A stretch of 64,000 nucleotides of DNA from Mediterraneibacter massiliensis (GTDB taxonomy: Bacteria; Bacillota; Clostridia; Lachnospirales; Lachnospiraceae). Of this stretch, positions 1 to 8,613 are shown in pieces (position 1 is the first letter of the stretch; every line of letters begins with the position of its first letter). The notes under the pieces are model-generated. The model saw only the letters and a list, made by a program, of their open reading frames with translations, was not told where the DNA came from and made no database searches. The DNA is taken from positions 124,001-188,000 of the forward strand of contig NZ_LN912999.1 in assembly GCF_001487105.1 (NCBI RefSeq). The letters are read 5' to 3'. Both the position numbers and the translations under genes were made by a program.

Positions 1-110
1 CCCGGCTTGTCTGCAGATGAAAAATGAAATTGAAAGTTATCCATGGTGAGCTGAAAAACATTGCACTTGGGCTAAAAGTAATAGAAAATAAGTGAAAGAT
101 TTTAAACCCA

Positions 111-136
111 AAGGGAGCATTAGCTCCCTTATTTTC
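111..136 (+). terminator. Rho-independent terminator of an upstream gene
   Basis: An 8-bp perfect stem (AAGGGAGC / GCTCCCTT) with an ATTA loop is followed by ATTTTC. It probably ends a transcript entering from the left. A 26-codon open frame just before it (24-103, starting MKLKVIH) could be a real tail or relic, but I do not recognise it. Confidence 0.7.
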
Positions 137-245
137 ATATAAGAAGAAATATCCTTTTTATGAAAAGCGGCTCTTACAATTGAAGAGGCGGCTGCGTATA
201 GTGATATAAGAGGCGGGAGATGGGAGATGGGATAGAAATTGAATA

Positions 246-274
246 TTCACAAAGATAAAACGGTATGGTATAAT
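246..274 (+). promoter_or_regulatory. Sigma-A type promoter before the integrase relic and ychF
   Basis: TTCACA and TATAAT are separated by exactly 17 bases. The promoter could drive a transcript through the broken integrase fragment into ychF. No other gene lies between it and ychF. Confidence 0.5.
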
Positions 275-324
275 ACAAGATACTGTATTAGGGCTTCTTT
301 GGATTGGAATAAAGAAGAAAATCT

Positions 325-495
325 ATGCGTGTATTGAGACATACATTCGCTGCTAGAGCGATAGAGGGAGGAATAAGGCAGAAAACATTACAAGTCATTT
401 TAGGGTATTCAAACGTTGGTATCACCAGGAACTTATAGGTGCATGTCACAGAAGACGAAAAAATGAAAGAAATGGAAAAGATAGAAAAACATTAA
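325..495 (+). pseudogene. Relic of a phage-type tyrosine recombinase (C-terminal end)
   Basis: The frame encodes LRHTFAARAIEGG, then KTLQVILGYSNV, then an amber stop, then HVTEDEKMKEMEK up to the TAA at 493. This matches the C-terminal catalytic box of Tn916-type tyrosine integrases: HxLRHTFAT, the GH(S) box (here GYS), and the region normally reading DLYxHVTED. The tyrosine codon is replaced by TAG, so the nucleophile is lost. The N-terminal part is absent. It is a leftover of a past mobile-element insertion and surely inactive. Confidence 0.75.
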
Positions 496-582
496 AAATT
501 GTATAGTAAATTGTGTAGTAAAAACATAAAGAAAGGCGAAAACCCGCAAAATTACAGGGTTTTCAGACAGGTGAAGATAAAA

Positions 583-1680
583 ATGAAATTAGGAATTGTC
601 GGACTTCCAAATGTAGGAAAAAGCACATTGTTTAATTCGCTGACAAAGGCAGGAGCAGAATCTGCGAACTATCCATTTTGTACGATCGATCCCAATGTAG
701 GTGTCGTAACCGTACCGGATAAGCGTCTGGATGTATTAGGAGAAATGTATCACACAAAGAAGATCATCCCTGCCGCGATAGAATTTGTCGATATTGCAGG
801 ATTAGTAAAGGGCGCTTCCAAGGGAGAAGGGTTGGGAAATCAGTTCCTGGCAAACATTCGGGAAGTAGATGCGATCGTGCATGTGGTAAGATGTTTTGAG
901 GACAGCAATATCGTGCATGTAGACGGAAGTATCGACCCTCTGCGTGATATAGAAACGATTAATTTAGAACTGATTTTTTCGGATCTGGAAATTTTGGAAA
1001 GAAGAATTGCAAAGACAGTGAAGCTGTCCAGAAATGATAAGACAGCGGCAAAAGAATTGGAATTGCTGAATCGCTTGAAAGCACATTTGGAAGAAAATCA
1101 GCTGGCGAAAAGTTTTGTGACAGAAGATGAAGACGAACAAAACTGGATGGCAGGTTATAATCTGCTGACTGCTAAACCGGTTATTTTTGCGGCAAATGTA
1201 ACTGAAGAAGATCTGGCAGATGACGGAGCGGGCAATACAGGAGTCCAGGCAGTCCGTGAGTACGCAAAACAGGAACAATGTGAAGTGTTCGTTGTATGTG
1301 CGCAGATCGAGCAGGAGATCGCGGAACTGGATGAGGAAGAAAAGAAAATGTTCCTGGAAGATCTGGGGTTAGAAGAATCCGGATTGGAAAAACTGATCAA
1401 AGCAAGTTACCATCTTCTGGGGCTTATCAGCTATCTGACAGCAGGAGAGCCGGAAGTACGCGCGTGGACGATAACAAAAGGCATGAAAGCTCCGCAGGCA
1501 GCAGGAAAGATCCATACGGATTTTGAAAGAGGCTTTATCCGGGCAGAAGTGTTAAGTTATGATGATCTGATGGCATGCGGGACTTATGCCGCCGCCCGTG
1601 AAAAAGGGCTTGTCAGGCTGGAAGGCAAAGAGTATGTAGTGCAGGATGGAGATATCATGTTGTTTAGATTTAATGTATAG
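583..1680 (+). CDS. ychF: Redox/translation-associated ATPase YchF (OLA1 family)
   Basis: A 365-residue cytoplasmic P-loop protein of the Obg-related TRAFAC class. The family binds ATP in preference to GTP and associates with ribosomes. The P-loop GLPNVGKST sits at residues 7-15. DIAGLVKGASKGEGLGNQFL forms the switch region, and the C-terminal TGS-like domain carries the family signature around FERGFIRAEV. The reading frame stays open upstream to 499, but the ATG at 583 gives the family's normal length and N-terminus and has AGGTGA 10 bases ahead. It is a single housekeeping gene, with lgt next on the same strand. The identification is firm; the precise cellular role of YchF is still debated. 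Confidence 0.95.
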   Translation: MKLGIVGLPNVGKSTLFNSLTKAGAESANYPFCTIDPNVGVVTVPDKRLDVLGEMYHTKKIIPAAIEFVDIAGLVKGASKGEGLGNQFLANIREVDAIVHVVRCFEDSNIVHVDGSIDPLRDIETINLELIFSDLEILERRIAKTVKLSRNDKTAAKELELLNRLKAHLEENQLAKSFVTEDEDEQNWMAGYNLLTAKPVIFAANVTEEDLADDGAGNTGVQAVREYAKQEQCEVFVVCAQIEQEIAELDEEEKKMFLEDLGLEESGLEKLIKASYHLLGLISYLTAGEPEVRAWTITKGMKAPQAAGKIHTDFERGFIRAEVLSYDDLMACGTYAAAREKGLVRLEGKEYVVQDGDIMLFRFNV

Positions 1681-1803
1681 CATGGATCCTGCTATGTTTT
1701 GAAGCGTCGGGATAGTCGTGAAACAGCTGTGTAAGAGATAATAAGTAATTTACGAAGGGTACGGCTAAAGGAACACAGGGACAATGCGGAAGGGAGCAAA
1801 GAT

Positions 1804-2763
1804 ATGCATTATGACATCAGTTTTCCACATCTGGGTATCTATTTGGAGCATGTGGGAAAGAGCATACGTATTTTCGGTTTTGAAATCGCGTACTATGGCA
1901 TCATAATAGGAAGTGCTATTTTATTAGGATTTTTGATTGCTACTTCCGAGGCGAAGAGAACGAGACAGGATCCGGAAGATTACCTAGATATGGGAATCAT
2001 TGGCGTGATAGCCGGGATAGCAGGCGCAAGGATTTATTATGTGATCTTTTCTTGGGATATGTACAAGGATAATCTTCTGGATATTTTTAATCTGCGGGAA
2101 GGCGGACTCGCTATTTATGGAGGCATCATTGCAGCTGTGATCAGTGTTCTTGTGTTGGCAAGGATCAAACATTTGTCTGCGCCGCAGATTTTTGATACGG
2201 TTGCAATGGCACTATTAAACGGACAGATGCTTGGAAGATGGGGGAATTTTTTCAATCGGGAAGCATTTGGCGGATATACGGACAGCCTGTTTGCCATGCG
2301 GCTGCCGCTGGATGCAGTACGATCTTCTGATGTGACTGAGCAGATGCGCCAGCATATACAGAGGATAGATGGTGTCAGCTATATTCAGGTGCACCCAACC
2401 TTTCTCTATGAATCTTTCTGGTGTATGATCGTCTTGATCCTTCTGTTCGTTTACCGCAGACATAAAAAGTATGAAGGCGAGCTGTTTTTGTTATATCTGT
2501 TCGGTTATGGTTTGGGCAGAGTGTGGATAGAAGGATTAAGGACGGACCAACTCTTGCTTCCGGGAGTCGGTATCGCCGTATCCCAGCTTCTTGCAGGCGT
2601 GATCGTGGTTGGAACAGGCGCAGCATTGCTTTATCTGCGAAAGAATCATAAGAAAATACCTCTGTTAAAAATCGGGAGAAAATACGAGCCTATGCCGGAT
2701 AAGATAGAAGGGAAAAAACCTCCGAAGGCAAAAGAACGGATTTTCAAATTTAAACGGAAATAA
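1804..2763 (+). CDS. lgt: Prolipoprotein diacylglyceryl transferase
   Basis: Integral membrane enzyme (319 residues) that moves diacylglycerol from phosphatidylglycerol to the lipobox cysteine of prolipoproteins, the first step of lipoprotein maturation. Visible family marks are GGLAIYGGIIAA, the signature GRWGNFFNREAFG, and GYGLGRVWIEGLRTDQL near the last membrane segments. About seven hydrophobic helices are present. A basic, Lys/Pro-rich cytoplasmic tail of about 40 residues extends past the usual end. The start ATG follows GAAGGGAG. The lipoproteins encoded elsewhere here (8614, 26489, 49221, 57999) would be its substrates. Confidence 0.95.
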   Translation: MHYDISFPHLGIYLEHVGKSIRIFGFEIAYYGIIIGSAILLGFLIATSEAKRTRQDPEDYLDMGIIGVIAGIAGARIYYVIFSWDMYKDNLLDIFNLREGGLAIYGGIIAAVISVLVLARIKHLSAPQIFDTVAMALLNGQMLGRWGNFFNREAFGGYTDSLFAMRLPLDAVRSSDVTEQMRQHIQRIDGVSYIQVHPTFLYESFWCMIVLILLFVYRRHKKYEGELFLLYLFGYGLGRVWIEGLRTDQLLLPGVGIAVSQLLAGVIVVGTGAALLYLRKNHKKIPLLKIGRKYEPMPDKIEGKKPPKAKERIFKFKRK

Positions 2764-2805
2764 TGGAAAAGAAGATTTTTAAAAAACCGAGAAAGGAGTA
2801 AAAAG

Positions 2806-3726
2806 ATGTTTTGTGAAAATTGCGGACACAAGGTAGAAGAGGGAGAACAGTTTTGTCCAAATTGCGGGCAGCGGGTAGAGACAGAGGAAGCGACAGAAAA
2901 AGTGATAGAAAAAGCGATAGAAAAAGCACCTGCGGTAAAGAGAAAAGGGAAAGGTAAAATCATTGCGGTCTGGACAGCGCTGATATGTATCATCCTCATA
3001 TTAGCGGCAGCGGCTACAATTTTTTTTGTGAAAAAGAGCGAAGGAGAAAAGCAGGCGGAGCTTAAAAAGCAGGAAGAGCAAAAAGAAACGTCAAAGAGAA
3101 GGAAAGATACCAAAAGAGCGGAAGACAACAAAAAGGAGGAAGATATCCAAAAGAAAGAAGAACAGGAGGAACAAAACAATCAGTCCGAATCTGAAAAAAC
3201 ACAGGAAAAAGAACTTCCTGAAGCAGAGCCTGCCGGCACACCGACAGGGCTGACTCATGCAGGAAGCGAGATTTATATGGTAGATTTTACAGTTTCTGCA
3301 TCTTCTGTTCTAGAAGAAACAGGTTATAACTATGGGACGCAAAATCTGACGGATGTGGATTGGGCGACTTGCTGGGCAGATGGAGCAGCTGGAAATGGTG
3401 TAAATGAAAGTATTTTATTTACGAGTGCCCAGAAACAGACAGTCAGAGGACTTGCCTTTCTTCCGGGTATATATACCAGTGAGGAATTATACTGGAAAAA
3501 CGGAGCGCCGGAAGCGCTGCATATAGAATATGGTGATGAGGCTATGGATTATTCTTATACAGATAAGGGGAGCGCTTTTATCACTGGGAATGCTTTCGAT
3601 GGGATGATATACATTGATTTTGGCAAAGAGGTGAAGATCAGTGAGTGTAAAGTGACGATCACCGGGGTAAGAGACGGAAATAAATATGACGACTGCTGTA
3701 TTACTGAAATGTTTCTGTATCGGTAG
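2806..3726 (+). CDS. Zinc-ribbon, single-pass membrane protein with C-terminal discoidin-like domain
   Basis: A 306-residue protein. An N-terminal zinc ribbon has two CxxC pairs (CENCG, CPNCG; residues 3-21). One membrane helix follows at about residues 58-77, then a highly charged Lys/Glu coiled segment (about 78-145). The last 150 residues (SASSVLEETGYNYGTQNLTDVDWATCWADG onward) resemble the beta-sandwich glycan-binding domain found after zinc ribbons in clostridial surface proteins. The topology suggests a cytoplasmic ribbon and an outside sandwich domain. The gene follows lgt by 42 bases with a good AAAGGAG site and may be cotranscribed. Its function is unknown. Confidence 0.7.
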   Translation: MFCENCGHKVEEGEQFCPNCGQRVETEEATEKVIEKAIEKAPAVKRKGKGKIIAVWTALICIILILAAAATIFFVKKSEGEKQAELKKQEEQKETSKRRKDTKRAEDNKKEEDIQKKEEQEEQNNQSESEKTQEKELPEAEPAGTPTGLTHAGSEIYMVDFTVSASSVLEETGYNYGTQNLTDVDWATCWADGAAGNGVNESILFTSAQKQTVRGLAFLPGIYTSEELYWKNGAPEALHIEYGDEAMDYSYTDKGSAFITGNAFDGMIYIDFGKEVKISECKVTITGVRDGNKYDDCCITEMFLYR

Positions 3727-3800
3727 GAAAATAAAAGAAGAAGCGCTCGGAGGAAGACAGAAATGTACACGAAAATAAACAAAAAATAGAGTGTGTTCTA

Positions 3801-3829
3801 TAGACTTTTGTCACTTTTCGGGATATAAT
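3801..3829 (+). promoter_or_regulatory. nifJ promoter
   Basis: TAGACT and a perfect TATAAT are spaced by 17 bases, followed by a leader of about 50 bases and a strong AAGGAGG before nifJ. This fits a highly expressed central-metabolism gene. Confidence 0.7.
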
Positions 3830-3886
3830 TACAATACATGTGAAAATATTAACTTTACAATGTAAATTATAAGGAGGAACAACAAA

Positions 3887-6800
3887 ATGGCAAGAAAAAT
3901 GAAGACCATGGATGGTAATCAGGCTGCCGCTCACGTTTCCTATGCGTACACAGAAGTTGCAGCGATCTACCCGATCACACCATCATCTGTAATGCCAGAA
4001 CACATTGACGAATGGGCTACTGAAGGCAGAGAAAATATCTTCGGACAGACTGTAGAAGTAACGGAAATGCAGTCCGAGGCAGGTGCTGCAGGTGCTGTGC
4101 ACGGTTCTTTATCAGCAGGAGCTCTGACAACAACATTTACAGCTTCACAGGGATTACTTCTGATGATCCCAAACTTATATAAAGTAGCAGGAGAACAGCT
4201 TCCGGGCGTATTCAACGTATCCGCACGTGCGCTCGCAAGTCATGCGCTGTCTATTTTCGGAGATCACTCCGATGTGTATGCCTGCCGTCAGACAGGCGCT
4301 GCAATGCTGTGTGAATCCAGCGTACAGGAGGTTATGGATTTAACACCGGTTGCACATTGTGCAGCATTGGAAGGAAAGCTGCCGTTCATCAACTTCTTTG
4401 ATGGTTTCAGAACATCACATGAGATCCAGAAGATCGAGACATGGGATTATGAAGACTTAAAAGACATTGTAAATATGGATGCAATCGATGAGTTCCGCGC
4501 GCATGCGTTGAATCCAAATCATCCATGTCAGAGAGGTTCTGCACAGAACCCGGATATTTTCTTCCAGGCAAGAGAGGCGTGCAACCCATATTATGATGCA
4601 ATGCCGGCAATCGTGCAGAAATACATGGACAAAGTAAATGAGAAGATCGGAACAGATTATAAACTGTTTAACTACTACGGAGCAGCAGATGCAGAGCATG
4701 TGATCATCGCAATGGGTTCTGTATGTGATACGATCGAAGAGACGATCGATTACCTGACAGCAGCAGGCGAGAAAGTCGGCGTTGTGAAGGTACGTCTGTA
4801 CAGACCATTCAGCGCAGAAGCTCTGATTGCCGCAATTCCGGATTCCGTGAAGAAGATTTCTGTTCTTGACAGAACAAAAGAACCGGGAGCACTTGGCGAA
4901 CCATTATATCTGGATGTTGTCGCAGCGCTCAAAGGCACAAAATTCGACGGAGTGCCTGTATATACAGGACGTTACGGACTGGGTTCCAAAGATACGACAC
5001 CGGCACAGATCGTAGCTGTATATCATAATGATGAGAAACAGAAATTCACGATCGGTATTGTAGATGATGTGACAAACCTGTCTCTGAAAGCAGACGAGCC
5101 TCTCGTTACAACACCGGAAGGAACGATCAACTGTAAGTTCTGGGGATTGGGAGCAGACGGAACTGTCGGAGCGAACAAGAACTCCATCAAGATCATCGGT
5201 GACAATACAGACATGTACGCACAGGCATATTTTGATTATGACTCTAAGAAGTCTGGCGGTGTTACAATGTCTCACCTGCGTTTCGGTAAGCTGCCGATCA
5301 AATCCACATATTTGATCCACCAGGCAAACTTTGTAGCATGTCACAATCCATCTTATGTGGACAAGTACAACATGGTACAGGAACTGGTTGACGGCGGTAC
5401 ATTCCTTTTGAACTGCCCATGGGATATGGAAGGTCTGGAGAAACATCTGCCGGGACAGGTAAAGGCATATATTGCAAAACATAATATCAAATTCTATACG
5501 ATCGACGGTATCAAGATCGGTAAAGAGATCGGACTTGGCGGACGTATCAATACAGTCCTGCAGTCTGCATTCTTCAAGCTTGCAGCGATCATTCCGGAAG
5601 AAGAAGCAATCGATCTGATGAAGAAGGCTGCAAAAGCTACTTACGGAAGAAAAGGCGATAAGATTGTACAGATGAACTATGACGCGATCGACGCAGGCGC
5701 AAAACAAGTCGTAGAAGTATCCGTTCCGAAAAGCTGGAAAGATGCGGCAGACGAAGGCCTTGCAACACCTCATGTAGATGAGAGTGGAAGAAAAGACGTT
5801 GTAGATTTCGTTAAGAATATCCAGGCAAAAGTAAACTCTCAGGAAGGAAATACACTGCCTGTATCTGCATTCAACGATTATGTAGATGGTTCTACACCTT
5901 CCGGTTCTTCTGCGTATGAGAAGCGTGGTATCGCTGTAGATATCCCAGTTTGGAAACCAGAGAACTGTATCCAGTGTAACCGCTGTGCGTATGTATGTCC
6001 GCACGCAGTTATCCGTCCGGTTGCGCTGACGGAAGAAGAACTTGCAAATGCTCCAGAAGGAATGGAAGCAATCGATATGATCGGTATGCCGGGTATGAAA
6101 TTCTCCATCACGGTATCTGCCTATGATTGTACAGGATGTGGTTCCTGTGCGAATGTATGTCCGGGCAAGAAGGGCGAAAAAGCGCTTGTTATGGGCAATT
6201 TGGAAGCAAATGCCGGCAAACAGGATTTCTTCAACTATGGACGCGAGATTCCGGTAAAACCAGAAGTTGTTACGAAGTTTAAAGAGACAACTGTAAAGGG
6301 AAGTCAGTTCAAACAGCCGCTGCTCGAATTCTCAGGAGCATGTGCAGGCTGTGGTGAGACACCTTATGCAAAACTGATCACACAGCTGTTTGGTGACAGA
6401 ATGTACATCGCAAATGCGACAGGATGTTCTTCTATTTGGGGTAACTCTTCACCGTCCACACCATATACGGTAACTCCGGAAGGAAAAGGACCGGCTTGGT
6501 GTAATTCCCTGTTTGAAGACAATGCTGAGTTTGGATATGGTATGCTGCTTGCGCAGAATACAATCCGTGCAAGACTGAAAGGCAAAGTTGAAAAACTGGC
6601 TGAAACAGCAGAAAACGAGGATGTAAAAGCAGCCGCACAGGAATACCTAGATACATTTGCATGCGGAGCAACAAACGGCACAGCAACAGATAAATTGGTA
6701 GCTGCACTGGAAAACTGCGGATGCGACAGAGAAGAAAAGGCAGAATTGCTGAAGAATAAAGATTTCCTTTCCAAGAAATCTCAGTGGATCTTCGGTGGAG

Positions 6801-7429
6801 ACGGATGGGCTTATGATATTGGATTCGGTGGTGTTGACCATGTACTTGCAAGCGGCAAAGACATCAATATCATGGTATTTGATACAGAAGTTTATTCCAA
6901 CACAGGCGGACAGTCTTCTAAGGCTACAAAGACAGGCGCTACTGCACAGTTCGCAGCAGGCGGAAAAGAGACAAAGAAAAAAGACCTTGCGGGTATCGCA
7001 ATGAGCTATGGCTATGTATACGTAGCGCAGATCGCTATGGGCGCTGACTTCAATCAGACAGTGAAGGCGATCGCAGAGGCGGAAGCTTATCCAGGACCAT
7101 CTCTGATCATTGCATATGCTCCATGTATCAACCATGGTATCAAGAAGGGCATGAGCAAAGCGCAGACAGAAGAACAGCTTGCAGTAGAATGTGGATACTG
7201 GAATAACTTCCGGTTCAATCCAGCTGCTGAAGGCAATAAGTTCTTCCTTGACAGTAAAGAACCAAAACAGGAAGAATACCAGGCATTCCTTGACGGAGAA
7301 GTTCGTTACAATGCGCTGAAGAGAGCAAATCCGGAAAAAGCAGCAAAACTCTTCTCACAGAATGAGAAAGAAGCAATGGAAAGATATGCTTATCTGAAGA
7401 AACTGGTAACTCTGTACGGAGAAGAATAA
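3887..7429 (+). CDS. nifJ: Pyruvate:ferredoxin (flavodoxin) oxidoreductase
   Basis: A 1180-residue single-chain enzyme that converts pyruvate and CoA to acetyl-CoA, CO2 and reduced ferredoxin in the cytoplasm, the main pyruvate outlet of anaerobic Clostridia. The N-terminal pyruvate-binding domain starts YPITPSSVMPEH. Two [4Fe-4S] motifs are visible (CIQCNRCAYVCPHAV and CTGCGSCANVCPG, about residues 690-765). The thiamine-diphosphate domain has CAGCGETPY, NATGCSSIWG and GGDGWAYDIG. Length and domain order match the fused bacterial type. It stands alone between its own promoter and terminator. Codon choice is strongly biased, as expected for an abundant protein. Confidence 0.97.
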   Translation: MARKMKTMDGNQAAAHVSYAYTEVAAIYPITPSSVMPEHIDEWATEGRENIFGQTVEVTEMQSEAGAAGAVHGSLSAGALTTTFTASQGLLLMIPNLYKVAGEQLPGVFNVSARALASHALSIFGDHSDVYACRQTGAAMLCESSVQEVMDLTPVAHCAALEGKLPFINFFDGFRTSHEIQKIETWDYEDLKDIVNMDAIDEFRAHALNPNHPCQRGSAQNPDIFFQAREACNPYYDAMPAIVQKYMDKVNEKIGTDYKLFNYYGAADAEHVIIAMGSVCDTIEETIDYLTAAGEKVGVVKVRLYRPFSAEALIAAIPDSVKKISVLDRTKEPGALGEPLYLDVVAALKGTKFDGVPVYTGRYGLGSKDTTPAQIVAVYHNDEKQKFTIGIVDDVTNLSLKADEPLVTTPEGTINCKFWGLGADGTVGANKNSIKIIGDNTDMYAQAYFDYDSKKSGGVTMSHLRFGKLPIKSTYLIHQANFVACHNPSYVDKYNMVQELVDGGTFLLNCPWDMEGLEKHLPGQVKAYIAKHNIKFYTIDGIKIGKEIGLGGRINTVLQSAFFKLAAIIPEEEAIDLMKKAAKATYGRKGDKIVQMNYDAIDAGAKQVVEVSVPKSWKDAADEGLATPHVDESGRKDVVDFVKNIQAKVNSQEGNTLPVSAFNDYVDGSTPSGSSAYEKRGIAVDIPVWKPENCIQCNRCAYVCPHAVIRPVALTEEELANAPEGMEAIDMIGMPGMKFSITVSAYDCTGCGSCANVCPGKKGEKALVMGNLEANAGKQDFFNYGREIPVKPEVVTKFKETTVKGSQFKQPLLEFSGACAGCGETPYAKLITQLFGDRMYIANATGCSSIWGNSSPSTPYTVTPEGKGPAWCNSLFEDNAEFGYGMLLAQNTIRARLKGKVEKLAETAENEDVKAAAQEYLDTFACGATNGTATDKLVAALENCGCDREEKAELLKNKDFLSKKSQWIFGGDGWAYDIGFGGVDHVLASGKDINIMVFDTEVYSNTGGQSSKATKTGATAQFAAGGKETKKKDLAGIAMSYGYVYVAQIAMGADFNQTVKAIAEAEAYPGPSLIIAYAPCINHGIKKGMSKAQTEEQLAVECGYWNNFRFNPAAEGNKFFLDSKEPKQEEYQAFLDGEVRYNALKRANPEKAAKLFSQNEKEAMERYAYLKKLVTLYGEE

Positions 7430-7480
7430 TTACAAAAGCTAGACGGTATCAAGACAGATATAGTCAGCGGCAACATAGGA

Positions 7481-7517
7481 ATTCCCCAACTGTTCAGTGC
7501 AGTTGGGGAATTTTTAT
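7481..7517 (+). terminator. nifJ terminator
   Basis: A 12-bp perfect stem (ATTCCCCAACTG / CAGTTGGGGAAT) with a 7-base loop runs into TTTTATG. It insulates nifJ from the GntR locus. Confidence 0.9.
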
Positions 7518-7518
7518 G

Positions 7519-7572
7519 TTGACAAGCTCTAACGCAAGTCGTTATACTAGATATATACGCCTAGTATACTAG
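7519..7572 (+). promoter_or_regulatory. gntR promoter with palindromic operator
   Basis: TTGACA and TATACT (7543-7548) are spaced by 18 bases. Just past the expected start lies the perfect 12-base palindrome CTAGTATACTAG (7561-7572), with a degenerate copy (ACTAGTGGTATAC) about 10 bases further on. The same core recurs at the 8529 promoter. Autoregulation by the adjacent FCD-family GntR protein is the simplest reading. Confidence 0.7.
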
Positions 7573-7672
7573 TTTGTGAAAACTAGTGGTATACAATAAG
7601 GAAATGCGGATAAAAGTGAGATTCTTTTTATGTCTTGCTGGAATAATAGGAAAATAAAGGTTTGGTAAAGGT

Positions 7673-8353
7673 ATGATCGTAAAGAAAAGATATGGACGGG
7701 AAACAGGAAGAGAATATGTACTGCGTATACTTAAGGAAAATATTGTCCTGTTGGAATTGGAACCAGGCAGCAGGATCAGTGAAAATGATCTGGCAGCAGA
7801 ACTTGGTATTTCACGGACTCCAGTAAGGGAAGCATTGATCGAATTAAGTAAAAGTAAGATCGTCAAGATCTATCCCCAGAAAGGAAGTTATGTTTCACTG
7901 ATCGATTGGGCCATGGTGGAAGAAGCACAGTTTATGCGTATCACCATGGAGAAAGCAGTTATTGTTCTGGCATGCCAGGGAATAGAAGAAAAAAAATTGT
8001 CGGTATTGGAAAAAAATGTAAAATTACAGCAGTTTTATCTTGATGATAATGAGCCGGGAGAACTCCTGGAATTGGATAACCAATTTCATAAAGAATTGTT
8101 TATAATGACAAATAAACCACATATTTATAAACTGATGAGTAATATGATGCTGCATTTTGACCGTTTGCGCGCCTTGCGTACGAAGACAGTAGATCAACAG
8201 TATGTGATAGACGATCATATGGAAATTTTGGATGCGATCCGTAAAAAGGATGTAGAAAGAGGAGTGTCTGTTATGGAACGTCATCTGACAAGACACAAGA
8301 TTGACGAAGGGATCGTAGAGGAGAAATACCGGCAATATTTTGAGAAGGAATAA
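7673..8353 (+). CDS. GntR-family regulator, FCD (FadR) type
   Basis: A 226-residue cytoplasmic DNA-binding protein. The N-terminal winged helix-turn-helix (about residues 10-75) contains LELEPGSRISENDLAAELGISRTPVREALIELSKSKIV. The C-terminal all-helical FCD domain binds a small ligand, with DNQFHKELF and the HMEILDAI region carrying the usual metal/ligand histidines and acids. It is flanked by its own promoter and a strong terminator and lies before the sugar-uptake operon whose promoter carries the same palindrome. It is probably the local repressor, released by a pathway sugar acid or related metabolite. The effector cannot be read from sequence. Confidence 0.9.
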   Translation: MIVKKRYGRETGREYVLRILKENIVLLELEPGSRISENDLAAELGISRTPVREALIELSKSKIVKIYPQKGSYVSLIDWAMVEEAQFMRITMEKAVIVLACQGIEEKKLSVLEKNVKLQQFYLDDNEPGELLELDNQFHKELFIMTNKPHIYKLMSNMMLHFDRLRALRTKTVDQQYVIDDHMEILDAIRKKDVERGVSVMERHLTRHKIDEGIVEEKYRQYFEKE

Positions 8354-8370
8354 AAAGAGAAAAAATGTAG

Positions 8371-8424
8371 AAAAATTCTATCGGATTTTGAAAGTAAGCA
8401 GAGAAAATCCGATAGAATTTTTTT
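8371..8424 (+). terminator. Terminator of the GntR gene
   Basis: A very long perfect stem of about 19 bp (TTCTATCGGATTTT with its complement) ends in a T tract. It sits 17 bases past the stop codon and separates the regulator from the operon at 8614. Confidence 0.92.
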
Positions 8425-8528
8425 GTATAATATGACAGAAAATAGAAAGCAGTTTTTACATTTAAAAAGATAAAAATTGTGCAATATAGAGAAATAAAAT
8501 ATGAATCACAAAAGTATAGAAGAATTAG

Positions 8529-8570
8529 TTGACAAATATATAGGGGAAGGGTAAGATACTAGTATACAAG
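8529..8570 (+). promoter_or_regulatory. Promoter and overlapping GntR operator of the uptake operon
   Basis: TTGACA (8529-8534) and TAAGAT (8552-8557) are spaced by 17 bases. The palindrome ATACTAGTAT (8556-8565) lies in GATACTAGTATACAAG, overlaps the -10 box and covers the start point. It shares the CTAGTATAC core with the operator in front of the gntR gene. Binding here should block transcription. Confidence 0.75.
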
Positions 8571-8613
8571 TGTGGAGCGTATTCCACAATAGTTTAAAGA
8601 GGAGGATTCAATT

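Noticed and set aside
4904..6004. A 366-codon open frame on the minus strand opposite nifJ
   Set aside because: It mirrors the strongly biased codon use of nifJ, has no ribosome site or known motif, and is a shadow of the real gene.
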